Under the pieces are notes generated by a model. It searched no databases and was not told where the DNA came from. It saw only the letters and a program-made list of their open reading frames with translations. The translations under genes were made by a program, and so were the position numbers. This document shows, piece by piece, positions 32,797-42,599 of a stretch of DNA of 64,000 nt. Every line of letters begins with the position of its first letter. Position 1 is the stretch's first letter. The stretch covers positions 5,782,001 to 5,846,000 of the forward strand of contig NC_133526.1 in assembly GCF_048544455.1 (NCBI RefSeq), written 5' to 3'. The DNA is from Silene latifolia. Lineage: Eukaryota > Streptophyta > Magnoliopsida > Caryophyllales > Caryophyllaceae.

Positions 32797-33846
32797 AGGT
32801 AAGTTTCCTGTTTAAATTTATTCAATTTTGTAATTTGAAGATATCATTTCCGTGTTATAACAATAGCATGATGATTTTATGTAAAATTTATATGATTGAT
32901 TCAATTTTTACCCAAATTGAGGCAATTGATTGTTCCTTGCCACTCCTGTGGTATTATTTCTTTTACCTCCTCAATTATTATTATTGATTTCTGATTTCTA
33001 ACATACTTGATAAAATTATCCCCCAGTTTTCAATTTGCCAAGTTAAGAATTTTTTAATACCTAAACTGCAAAAAGCTTAAACTGGGTATTTGATTTTTTC
33101 CAAGATATCTTGTGGGTAGTAATTGTTTGTAGAATTTGAGTTGATGAATTAAAATAAGCAATGTTGTTGACCCTAGTAGTGCCTAAGGGGTCTTGCAAAT
33201 TGCGGGGTAAAAATGAATTTTGAAAGTCTATCATTGCTCGAGTTTACTTTGGACTATCAGTTAGTGGGTATGGTGTTGCAATTGATAAGAAGTACGAAAG
33301 TTGAAAGCAGATCATTGCTCGAGTTTACTGTGGACTATCACTTAAGGGTATGATGTTGCAGTTAAGTAATTTCCCGGTGATCTATACTTGCTTCTATATA
33401 AGCATTAGTTCACATTGGTCAAAGAAAACTTTTAATTGACGGAGTGCCGGATAGTCCATTAAGGTTATATGCTTGCAGGTTAAAGCTATTGAATGCTGAG
33501 AGTGTGTAATTTTGGCCGTTTAGAATAAGCTAGAACTGGTGGTTGATTGTTTTTTATGATGCATAGATGGATAACTGAAGGGTTCTCCAACCAAGCTCTA
33601 TTTGTTAATTCTTTGTCGTATTGATAATCCAGGCCACTGTATTTTGCAAGCCTGGGATCATGAAGCAGCCCTATTAATTCTTGATATCTTATGAGACTTC
33701 AATACGGCATCAGAAGTATCACAGGGAGATTGGAGGTGTATGATCATTTGTATGGTGAACAAACTCATAGATTTATTCAGGTACACTATATCCTAACTGT
33801 GAGGCCATTGTACCTGAAAGCTGTAGCTGTTTGTATTATTATACAG

Positions 33847-34697
33847 TTTAAGGACACAACTGAAGCAGCAGTTGCAGGGGTGAAGAGCATTGCCATGTCC
33901 TGTATTAAATCAGGCACCGTAAAACGACTAATCTACACCGCCAGTTGCGTATCTGCTTCAACTTTCAACATTGACAGTACTAGCTTAGCAGAATTCATGG
34001 ATGAAAGTTGCTGGACTTCTCCTGATATGCCACTAAGTTTTGCCCACGAATTTGAAAAGGCATACGCACTGTCGAAAACAGCATCAGAAAGAGAAGTATT
34101 GAAATTTGGAGAAAGCGGAAATTTGGAGGTTGTGAGTCTTGTGTGTGGAGTAGTCGGAGGGGAGACGTTACTGCCTTATGTTCCAGTTTCGTTGGCAGTC
34201 TGTGTATCTCAGCTTAAAGACGAGGAGTCGATAGCGTTTGGGCAGTTGAGATTCACAGAGGAAATCTGTGGGAAGATTCCAGTTATACACATTGAAGATA
34301 CATGTGATGCTCATATATTTTGCATTGAGAAAGATTCGATTAATGGACGATTCTTATGCGCCAGTGATTTTGTTTCTTCTGCTGATATTGCCGCGTATTA
34401 TACGCAGAAATTCCCTGAACTGTCAGTTAAACAAGAGTAAGCAAAATTTCTCTAGTCACTGGTTTTGTGTCATTCAGAAACTTATATGTGACCGTATACT
34501 ACGAGACTGACTGTTTGGAAACGTGCAGATACGTAGGTGAGCCGAGGAAAGTGAAATGGGGATCGACGAAGCTAGTTAGGTGTATGTACATTGATGGTTC
34601 TTTTGGTTGTTTTACGCAACCAGAACTGTTTTTAGAGGCACACCGCACATATAGCTTGTATCCCGAATGTTTTCCCAAAGACTCTTGCCTGTGGTAA
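33847..34697 (+). pseudogene. Partial DFR/ANR-like NADPH reductase
   Basis: Two exons of an extended short-chain reductase of the dihydroflavonol reductase / HC-toxin reductase-like group. Exon 33847-34436 follows a TTATACAG acceptor and encodes KDTTEAAVAGVKSIAMSC, VKRLIYTASCVSAS, the catalytic YxxxK as YALSK, and KIPVIHIEDTCDAHIFC. It ends at a GTAAGC donor. Exon 34529-34697 begins YVGEPRKVKWGSTKLV, as in the family, but the rest of the tail to the stop at 34697 is unlike it. The N-terminal NADP-binding GxxGxxG exons are not present; bases 33690-33780 might hold a degraded exon. Without the cofactor fold it should be inactive. It lies inside the TIR element. Confidence 0.75.
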
Positions 34698-35063
34698 AGT
34701 CCTCGGTAGGGAAGGGGAGGGGATGGGGAGGGGGTACAGTATTTAGTTTGGGAAGTTATTGCGATTGCAGAGTACAGAACACTCTTAAGATTTGATTGCT
34801 TGGTACTCATATGTAATCACCACGTAGCAGCTATATTATCAAAGCCGACATATTTTATCTTAGAGAAGCTACTCTTTTCATTATCTGATTAATGATTTTT
34901 AGCTTCTTAAATAGTTTCAGGGAATCCAAAATATTTTGCTGTCTCCGTTTCCTTGGTAGTAGCTATGAGCTAGCTGCTTTTCGAGTAAAATACATGCGCT
35001 GATGAAATAGTCCTCTAACTCAAGCTTAAGCTCTTCTTTCTTCGGCGTGTTACTTATTTTGAA

Positions 35064-35131
35064 AGCCAATTAGCTCAAATGGGAGAGCATTGTGCAATGC
35101 ACAAGATGTGGGTTCGACTCCTATATTGGCT
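35064..35131 (+). other. tRNA-shaped sequence with odd anticodon arm
   Basis: A perfect 7-bp acceptor stem (AGCCAAT with ATTGGCT), TA at positions 8-9, a D arm GCTC...GAGC, and a T arm with loop TTCGACT. The anticodon arm folds as TTGTG/CACAA with only five loop bases, or as a 4-bp stem with no T33, so it is not a normal tRNA gene. A related one lies 170 bp away in reverse. Confidence 0.45.
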
Positions 35132-35302
35132 ATGAAATACCAAATCTTTCTTTTATTCTAAGAATGAAATAGTGTAATTGATAATCCTATTTCCAGTTCT
35201 TATCACGGACCTAAAGACAAAAAAGATGAGGAAATTGGACACTTATTTCATGCATGTACAGGGTTGTTTAATGCACATATGTTGCTTTTTCATGCATCTA
35301 AT

Positions 35303-35374
35303 AGGCTATATGGGACTCGAACCCATACCTTTGTGCAAAATTTGCACATTGCTCTACCATTGAGCTAATAGCCT
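35303..35374 (-). other. Second tRNA-shaped sequence, minus strand
   Basis: On minus: perfect 7-bp acceptor (AGGCTAT with ATAGCCT), TA, a D arm GCTC-AATGGTA-GAGC, a T arm ATGGG-TTCGAGT-CCCAT, and an anticodon stem TGTGC/GCACA with loop AAATTTT. T33 is missing and one extra base sits before the stem. All stems except part of the anticodon arm are intact, so it is either a recently derived tRNA or a conserved tRNA-like structure. Confidence 0.45.
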
Positions 35375-35399
35375 TTAAAATACGAGTATCAAATAACGG

Positions 35400-36160
35400 G
35401 CGTATCATATGTTTATTGAACAAAGCAAATTCTCTTTTATAACATTAGCCCTTTTATACCAAACCCCTACAACATTGCAAAATTAATAAAAAGCTTTGTC
35501 TCAGATTATAAGAGGTAAAGTGCGGCGGTGAAATGCCAAAATCGACAAGTGGTGGCGTAAATCAAGTGCATCAGTAGATAAGCGTGTAATACCGTGAAAC
35601 CTGGCCGTGATATATGCACTAAATAGCATTATATGTGCATGAAATAAGCTTGTACATGCACGACATAATGACGCCAAGAAAACTCGCGTTTTACATTCTA
35701 TAAATCCAAAATAGCATTTTGGTCTTCTGTGCTCAGGCCATCAATTCGTAAATCTCAATCTGAACTTGGTAGACCTAGCGCTTCTCGACTCGATCATTTG
35801 AACAACACTTTTTTCCCTGGATTTACAGAATGTAAAAAATAAATAAAAAAATAGCTTATTCGTACGTACTCCCTACGTCCAATCATTTATTTACCGTTTT
35901 TATTCCTTGTGATTGGTATTATAACCAAGGTAAACAAATGATTGACGGGGGGAATAACAAACAAATGTAATATACGCTACCTTCACACTTGCAGGAACAT
36001 CAGGTCCCCCTATCTTGATTGTTGCTTAATCGTTTGCCTATCATAGATTTAGTGACAAAAACAAAGACCAACTTGTACCCCAATTATACAGTAATACAAC
36101 TAACTAACTAACTAACTTCACCCCTAAAAACTAAACCCTTTCCCTTATTATTGGAACGGG
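35400..36160. other. Unassigned interior of the TIR element
   Basis: No domain, splice structure or repeat that I recognise. A CTAACTAACTAACTAACTTC run lies near 36100. It may come from introns of captured genes. Confidence 0.4.
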
Positions 36161-36164
36161 TTTA

Positions 36165-36490
36165 ATGCACATAGAACCTTATTTCATGCATATAGAACCC
36201 TATTTCATGCACATATAACCTTATTTCATGCACATAGAATTAAAGTTAATGTACTTAACCAACAGTAATTAGTATCACAAGTTAACCAACTGTTGCTATT
36301 GAAGAACTTTTTAATGCACATAGAACCTTATTTCATGCACATAGGGCCTTATTTCATGCACATAGAACCTTATTTTATGCACACTTAACACTTATTTCAT
36401 GCACATAGAACCGTATTTCATGCATTTACACGGTTGTTTAATGCACATATATTGTCTTTTCATGCATCTACAAGGCTATTTCATGCATGC
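36165..36490. repeat. Minisatellite with TTATTTCATGCACATAGAAC unit
   Basis: Imperfect tandem copies of a unit of about 20-21 bp, with an unrelated insert near 36240-36310. Variants of the same words occur at 35240-35300 and 36760-36850, all inside the TIR element. It is rich in ATGCA and TGCACAT. Confidence 0.75.
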
Positions 36491-36559
36491 ATTGATAAGG
36501 CTATTGCACTCAAAATTCTTGCCATTCTTTTAGGAAGGGAAAAGGTTTAGGGTTGGATT

Positions 36560-36586
36560 AGGGTAGGATTAGCCTAATCCTACCCT
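36560..36586. repeat. 13-bp perfect palindrome
   Basis: AGGGTAGGATTAG and CTAATCCTACCCT around a single C. It could extrude as a hairpin. It lies between two blocks of the minisatellite family. Confidence 0.6.
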
Positions 36587-37092
36587 AAACCCTTTTACTG
36601 AAAAGTCATTCGAACGCCTCAAGACCAAAAGTCACGCTAGAGGGCAGAGTGAACCTTTTCCAAGGGGAATGGATCATACAAGGGGGAATCCAGTTAATTG
36701 TAAATTTGGAGATAATTGTGATTAAATAAAGCCAAAGTTGTAAAATGAACATATATTGCTTATTTCATCCTTATTTCATGCATGTACAAGGTTATTTGAT
36801 GCACGTATATTGCTTTTTCATGCATCTATAAGGCTACTTCATACACTGATAAGGCTATTGCACCCAAACTTTTTGCCATTCTTTTAGGACAGGAAAGGGT
36901 TCGGGGTTGGACTAGGTGGCCTGTGTCGCCTAATCATATAAACTAGCAATCCTATCAAATTCATTCATCAAATTGATTTGGAAGAACATCTGACCCGTGA
37001 CCAGCAATCAAAACCGGTTGCATTGAAATTGCAGCTGTGCCTTTTTTATGGCTGAAAAGATCCTGCTTGTGAAGCGAAATCAAGGAGCTTAC

Positions 37093-37610
37093 AGTATGCT
37101 TTTCCCTTCTTTTCTGTAGTTCTAAAAGCCAGACTGACGAGAACACTAGCAATCATGATGACTTGGTTCACTTCCGGGATATAAACATGGCCTTCAAATT
37201 TGACTAAAGTGTGGACGATACTGACCCGAGGGAAGCATCCGAGTGCCAGTGGCTGTTGAATGATGGAGAAAGTACCGGAAATCATAGCTTGGCTCGCTAT
37301 AATTGTTGCGAGAACTACTATCACAAACATCGGCCGGTACAATGGACCTGTCGAAACAAGAGTCGATTGAGCATGGAGTAAACCACAAAAATGCATTTTG
37401 AGCAGATAGTAAACAGGACAACAGTATCTAGCTAGTATCAACCTGGTATAGCCTTGTAAAAAGTATGGGCGACGTCATCTTGGTGCAACCAGAGGAAAAA
37501 CACTTGTCCAAAGTAAGTTAGCATAAGCGCAGGGTATACGACTGAGAACATACTTATTTGGATAGACCTTACAGAAAAGTGTCTAACATAAGCAAATAAT
37601 GCTTGAGTCC
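37093..37610 (-). pseudogene. HAK/KUP potassium transporter, two exons
   Basis: Minus strand. Exon 37610-37443 (after a CTGCAG acceptor) encodes GTQALFAYVRHFSVRSIQIS and, further on, YPALMLTYFGQ. Exon 37347-37093 (CGACAG acceptor, GTAAGC donor) encodes PLYRPMFVIVVLATIIASQA, then MISGTFSIIQQ, GCFPRVSIVHT and YIPEVNQ. These are core membrane-spanning and loop segments of plant HAK/KUP/KT high-affinity K+ transporters, which have about 750-800 residues. The intron between them is in the correct phase. All other exons are missing, so this is a captured gene piece, not a working gene. It points toward the reductase pieces in the same TIR element. Confidence 0.85.
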
Positions 37611-38249
37611 CTGCAGCATTCAAATAGTTGTCACTAATAAGCTCAACAAACAGTCGAACATGATTGAATATTCGGAATTGACCTGATCAAAACAGGATCA
37701 TATCCCAATTGATACAACTTAAGAATAAATAAGAGGGTTCAATTCTTTTGACTGAACAAACTAAAGCAAACATACATTAAGTACTTCCACAACATTTTAT
37801 ACCTGGTTATCAGAAATACTGATGCTGCTGCTATTAAATATAAGCAGAAAAAACATCTTGTGATCAAATATTCAAGGTTCTGAAGTCTACAGCAATGAGA
37901 TTTGAGACGGTACCAGACACATTTATTACGAGAACATATTTTGACATTAAGTCTAAAATCAGTATTAAATGCCGTGACCGTACATTTATACAATCAAACT
38001 CATCTTCAAGGTAGTTATACTCAAAAACCAAGTCTGTCTTGATTCTTTGGCACCCACACAACAGCATAGCAAGGAATTAGTAAAAACCCCCACATACTGG
38101 ATTTTATAAAGTAACAATCAATTCAATTAGCTTAAATTAAAGAAACTACTACAAATTAGGGTTAAGCGCACAATATATCCGAAATAATTACAAGCATGGA
38201 CAAATTAGGGAAAAAATGGACTGCAATTGTTATTAATTTGATAAAAATA

Positions 38250-38420
38250 TTACCTGAATTTGCATGAATAAGACTCGGTTATGGCGATTGAAGCGATTAT
38301 GAGGAGCGAAATTGTTGGTTGTCGAATTTTGATGAATGAGTTCAATTGTGAAGATCGAAAGGAGATAAAGAGAATGATATCGGTGTGAGAAAAAAGAGGA
38401 GTGAGATTGGGAAATTTGTA
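38250..38420 (-). other. Possible captured 5' exon, minus strand
   Basis: On minus, a pyrimidine-rich, UTR-like stretch (CTCCTCTTTTTTCTCACACC, then TCTCCTTTCGATCTTCAC) ends at a donor-like TTCAG|GTAATA near 38254. It mirrors the exon-like start in the left arm and could be the 5' UTR of the transporter whose exons lie downstream. Confidence 0.3.
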
Positions 38421-38536
38421 AAATGACGGGGCAACAAGGTTCAGGGGGTTAAGTTTTGTTGACTTAATCTCAGACGGCTGTGACTAGTTCTCAAGGTTCT
38501 CATTATATTAGCGGTTCTCATAGGATCCCAAATCTA

Positions 38537-38658
<122 letters not shown>

Positions 38659-38841
38659 TCATATTGGTTTTATTTTCCTAAAAAAAAGTATTTTATTAAT
38701 CAAACACTCTTTTATTCTTATGTCAATATTATGTTAACGGGAATTATTTGTTGGCCATGCGGCATACATAAAAACTTAGACATGAACGATGTACTATATG
38801 TCTATATTCCATATTATTGTGAAATTTATCACACATTATTT

Positions 38842-38875
38842 TAAAATCCGTGCAACGCACGGGCAAGAAAACTAG
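38842..38875 (+). mobile_element. Helitron 3' terminus
   Basis: CCGTGC-AAC-GCACGG hairpin followed by GCAAGAAAA, CTAG (38872-38875) and a T. Right of it, host sequence begins in the middle of a MITE that is whole at 27428-27610, so the insertion split that MITE copy. The 5' end may be at 29005, with the (AT)n and TIR element nested inside, but this is inference. Confidence 0.6.
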
Positions 38876-38876
38876 T

Positions 38877-39332
38877 TTTTATTATTTGAATGATGATATG
38901 TCGCAAGATAAAAGCAAAGGGACATGAGATGGGAAACAAAAGCGCGACAGGTGATCTCAACTCGAAGACGATAACCATGAGCTAAAATTAGTACCTGATT
39001 AGGAATACCAACTAAAATAGGAATAGCAACTAAAATTGGGTAATCTGGGTGTTATTTGGAAACTCAGTTCCAATTAGAATCCTAAAATCAGTGACTTCCC
39101 TAAACCCAAAATACATCCTGCTGTATATATACTCCACTTGACATTGAGATTCAGTAGAGGGTGTGTAAAGGCGATGTCGAAAAGTACTCATGGAATTGTA
39201 GCACATCGAATACCATTATATTTGGTCGTTGATATACCAACTAAAATTGGGTACTCTGGGTGTTATATGCTTTGAGATTTAGATTGTCATTAAGAATTAG
39301 TATAAACATAATTTCCTTACTATTGCTTCGGA
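38877..39332 (+). other. Duplicated upstream region of F-box gene
   Basis: Near-identical to 27525-27970, with half a MITE at the left (38877-38963), the tiny start-like piece AHRIPLYLVVDIPTKIG near 39195-39250, a TATATATACTCC TATA-like site near 39126, and the ATAAACATAATTTCCTTAC box before the start codon. No gene of its own. Confidence 0.6.
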
Positions 39333-40496
39333 ATGGTAGACCGTCGAGTACCATTAGATCTGATCATAGAGATACTGGTCTGGTTACCGGCTAAATCCGC
39401 CCTACGGTTCAAGTGCGTATGCAAAGACTGGTACAATCTTATCAACAGTCCTCTATTCGCAAAACTACATCTTAACAAATCCCTCATATCCGACTCACAA
39501 CACAATCGTATCTTTGTATGTACTGATACACATAGTATTAGTATTAGTATTGTTGATGATATGTATAATCCCTTGAAATGGATCCAATTGAATTGGCCTA
39601 AGGGTACTCTACTTTACCCCGATACGAAACATCCTGTAGGCTTTTGCAATGGCTTGATTTTAGTCAAAGTTAGTCAGATGATTATTGGTACCAGCGGTAA
39701 TCGTGATTATATGGATAGATGCTTCCTTATATGCAACCCTACAACGCGAACTTTCAAATCAATCCTTCCTTGCTCGGAGAGGAAATGGACGGACTTCAGT
39801 TTCTTATCATATGGTTTTGGCTATGATATTGAACACGACGACTATAAGATCGTGGTGACTAAATTTGTTTTTGGGGAGGATGACAGACCCGTGTGTATAT
39901 ACAGCTTGAAGACAGGTTTATGGAGCTGGACCGATCTTCCTACCAGCGTTTCAATCGGAAGATGTAATTGGATAATCAAAAGCGAAGCAATATATGTAAA
40001 CAATATGCTATACTATCTTGTTTCCCTTCTGACATTAGGCCCCATCAAAGAATATAAAATTATTCGCTTTGATGTTGTTTATGAGAAATGGAGAGACAAT
40101 CTAAGTTTACCGGTTAAAGTGAATGGTGATGTAGATGTAGGAGTTGGAGAATTGGATGGACGGTTATACTTACATGTTGTTGAATATGGTGTTGAATCAA
40201 GTGACATTTGGATGATGGAAGAATATGGTTCATGGAACAAGATGTTTCATCTTCCTAAAGTTTTTCAATTGCATCATCTAATTGCTTGTTCGAAGGACGG
40301 ACGACAACATTTATTGCTTCAAGATTATAATGGTCATGGGGATGTTCTCCAATGGTATGATCAACAAAATAACAAAAGGATACCCTTAAAACTAAAGCCA
40401 CCGCCTAAAGATAGATCTGCAATTATGCTCTCTATTGCAAGTCTAATTCCGATTCCAGGATGCTCCTTAACAAAGTTGCAGGAAATGAAGAATTAA
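39333..40496 (+). CDS. F-box/FBA protein, GLWSWTDLP subfamily
   Basis: Intact frame of 387 residues, the only whole member of this subfamily in the window. The start MVDRRVPLDLIIEILVWLPA is shared with the copies at 496 and 42600. F-box at about 5-45, then VGFCNGLILVKV (SCNGLVCF in others), CFLICNPTTRTFKSILPCSE, YGFGYDIEHDDYKIVVTKF, CIYSLKTGLWSWTDLPTSVS and DIWMMEEYGSWNKMF. The last 70 residues differ from the others (DVLQWYDQQNNKRIPLKLKP, ending CSLTKLQEMKN) and match the broken copy at 7394, suggesting gene conversion or a chimera of two types. Predicted SCF substrate receptor; target unknown. Confidence 0.93.
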   Translation: MVDRRVPLDLIIEILVWLPAKSALRFKCVCKDWYNLINSPLFAKLHLNKSLISDSQHNRIFVCTDTHSISISIVDDMYNPLKWIQLNWPKGTLLYPDTKHPVGFCNGLILVKVSQMIIGTSGNRDYMDRCFLICNPTTRTFKSILPCSERKWTDFSFLSYGFGYDIEHDDYKIVVTKFVFGEDDRPVCIYSLKTGLWSWTDLPTSVSIGRCNWIIKSEAIYVNNMLYYLVSLLTLGPIKEYKIIRFDVVYEKWRDNLSLPVKVNGDVDVGVGELDGRLYLHVVEYGVESSDIWMMEEYGSWNKMFHLPKVFQLHHLIACSKDGRQHLLLQDYNGHGDVLQWYDQQNNKRIPLKLKPPPKDRSAIMLSIASLIPIPGCSLTKLQEMKN

Positions 40497-41303
40497 GGAG
40501 TTCATCAGTGTTGTCGTTTACTCGTTTATTTTGTACTCTTACGGCCTCTGTTATTTTTTTACCTTTTATATTCATTGTAAAAGGCATTTTAGTAAAACTT
40601 GAACAAACAAGTGATCCTAGGCCCGCTCAGTCCTTGATGATGTCGATAACTCCATCTGCATTGGGCGAGTGGGGATCCTCTGTCCCATTTGGTGTCCCAA
40701 TGTATGTAATTTTGCAATAAGTGGGATAGATGATCCTTACTGCATTGGGCTTGGGCCATCTTTCAGTCCGATCCAAATGTTTCTGAGGCGTATCATAACA
40801 ATAAGAGAATCCTTCACTCTGTGATCGCCTTAGGGAGAACCCTAACTTAGAACGGCAAATCTGACCTGACCCTATTTGACCTATAAGAATTTTGCAACCT
40901 GAAACCGATCCGACCAAACCCGATGACGACTCGATAATCAATGAACTGAACCCGACCTAGACCCGACCCGATATTGACCTCATTAATTAAATTGATGACT
41001 CGACAATTATTAAACTTAATATTTATCAAAATAATAGTGATTTATACGTTTGACTTAATAATGAATTTACTAAACCAAATAATGGTTAAAAACTAAATTT
41101 AATGGTCAAAAAGTGACGTAAGAACAGGGCTCGATAATGACCCGATCCAAACCCGATACATCACTTGACCCGAAATAACCTGACCCGATAACGACCCGAA
41201 CCCGACCCAACTAATCCGATTGCCACCTCGGCCTAACTCATCGTACACTAGATTACAGGGTTTTTACAGCATTATATTTGGAAAGTGTTATATAAATATC
41301 ACA
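40497..41303. other. 3' flank with hAT-like remnant
   Basis: Near 40632-40660 is the recurring DDVDNSIC-like block. From about 40860 to 41234 is an inverted relative of the hAT-like MITE at 8501, ending ATTGCCACCTCGG. After that the host words ATATTTGGAAAGTG lead to the Helitron at 41304. No gene. Confidence 0.5.
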
Positions 41304-42445
41304 TCGATCAATATTATATATTAATTCCATAAACCAAGGGACTTCAATATAATTAAAGAAAGTTATACAAATTAATTATATTGTATAGTTTTAAATCAAT
41401 AGCACCGTGTGATGGACCCGATTAAGGGATCTCAATGCAAATATTATATAGTTTGAGTTAAAATTAAATTATATAGAAGCTCGGTAATTTTCCTAAACAT
41501 GGTCAATTTACTTAAAATAAAATAATTAATTAAGATGGTCAATTTCTATTAATATGGTCAATTTCGAGGAGACTAAAAGAAAAAATATGCCTTTTAATTT
41601 CCCTAAATATTTATACTAGAAGATGGTCAATTTCTTTAAAATAAAATAATTAATTAGTATAAACATGCACACTTATGGTACTAATTATTATCATCATAAA
41701 ATTATATATTAAATTTAAAATCTATGCAATTTTATTAAACTTTATAGTTTATTAGATGTAGAATGTATAGAGATGTTAATTATTTAACATACAAAAATAT
41801 AATAAGTAGGTTATAAATAATTCAAGTTAGATTTCATAATATATAATATTGCATAATTCTTTTGATTTGATTTAATGCATATATGTAATATATTTATATT
41901 TATATAATCCTCTTAAAATTGCATGCCTAAGTAGTAAAAGTAATTTCGTCAGTAAAGAAAAGAATTGTAGTAACATTGGATATAATTATATGATAGTAAT
42001 CACTCATTTGAATAGTAAAAGTAACAATATTATCAACGAGATTAGTGAGAGTGGTAGAAACTACAACGGTTTTAGTGAAATAATCAATATTAATGCGGCA
42101 ATAGTGAAAGTAACAATAATTACGGCGGGAGTAGTGAAATTATCAATATTAATGCAGCAGTAGTGACAGTAACAATAATTACGGCGGGAATAGTGAAAGT
42201 AACAATGATTATTACGGGTAAGTAGGAAAATGTTATTACTATTGTTTCATTAATGAGTAAAATATTAATAGCGGGAGTAGTGAATTTGTTTCAAAATTTA
42301 TTTCATCGTAATTTTAGGATATGTTATAAAAAAATATATTAATGATAAATTTATAAGTTATTCAACTTTAAGTAATTTTATTTAATGAAAAAAAAAATTA
42401 ATGGTAAGTAGAGGTAGCCCGAGCGGAGCCGGGCACCAATACTAG
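41304..42445 (+). mobile_element. Non-autonomous Helitron, both ends fixed
   Basis: A 1,142-bp element starting TCGATCAATATT after a host A (41303) and ending in the hairpin GCCCG...CGGGC, then CACCAATACTAG (to 42445) before a host T. The host words on each side, ATATAAATATCACA and TTAGATTAATAGG, occur joined without the insert on minus at about 1815-1855. AT-rich, with an interior series of GTAACAATAATTACGGCGGG-like repeats near 42060-42200. There is no Rep/helicase frame, so it must be mobilised in trans. Confidence 0.88.
42060..42215 (+). repeat. Short imperfect repeats inside the Helitron
   Basis: Several imperfect copies of a segment reading GGCGGGAGTAGTGAAA(TTA)TC and AGTGAAAGTAACAATAAT, with period about 30-60 bp. 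Confidence 0.5.
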
Positions 42446-42459
42446 TTAGATTAATAGGA

Positions 42460-42599
42460 TGATATTTGGAAATGCAATCGAAATTAGAATCCTAGCAACA
42501 ATCACCTTCCTATACTTTCTGTGGTATACATATATGCTTTGAGATTTAGGGTGTCATTAAGAATTAGTATAAACATAATTTCCTTACTATTGAATAGCA
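42460..42599 (+). promoter_or_regulatory. Conserved F-box upstream block
   Basis: GATATTTGGAAATGCAATCG, the AATTAGAATCCTAGCAACAA core, a TTTGAGATTTAGGGTGTCAT box and ATAAACATAATTTCCTTAC. The Helitron at 41304-42445 inserted just upstream, so anything further 5' is displaced by 1.1 kb. Confidence 0.5.

Larger units (their letters stand above)
32501..38530. mobile_element. 6-kb TIR element carrying host gene pieces (Pack-type)
   Basis: The two ends are inverted copies: about 45 bp at 32505-32549 and 38484-38528 agree at 38 of 45 positions. Both contain GGGATCC and repeated TGAGAACC words around TATAATGAGAACC. Both sides lie in (AT)n. Between the ends there is no transposase, but exons of two unrelated host genes: a DFR-like reductase on plus (33847-34697) and a HAK/KUP potassium transporter on minus (37093-37610). 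Each arm also has an exon-like start near its end, for example a donor AAAG|GTAAGT at 32797. This matches gene-capturing non-autonomous DNA transposons such as Pack-MULEs. The superfamily is unproven because a target duplication cannot be seen in (AT)n. Confidence 0.75.

Noticed and set aside
33100-33640. Additional exons of the reductase
   Set aside because: I could not find the NADP-binding glycine motif or flanking splice sites in any frame.
35064-35131. Functional tRNA gene
   Set aside because: The anticodon arm does not give a 7-base loop with T33; kept only as a tRNA-shaped sequence.
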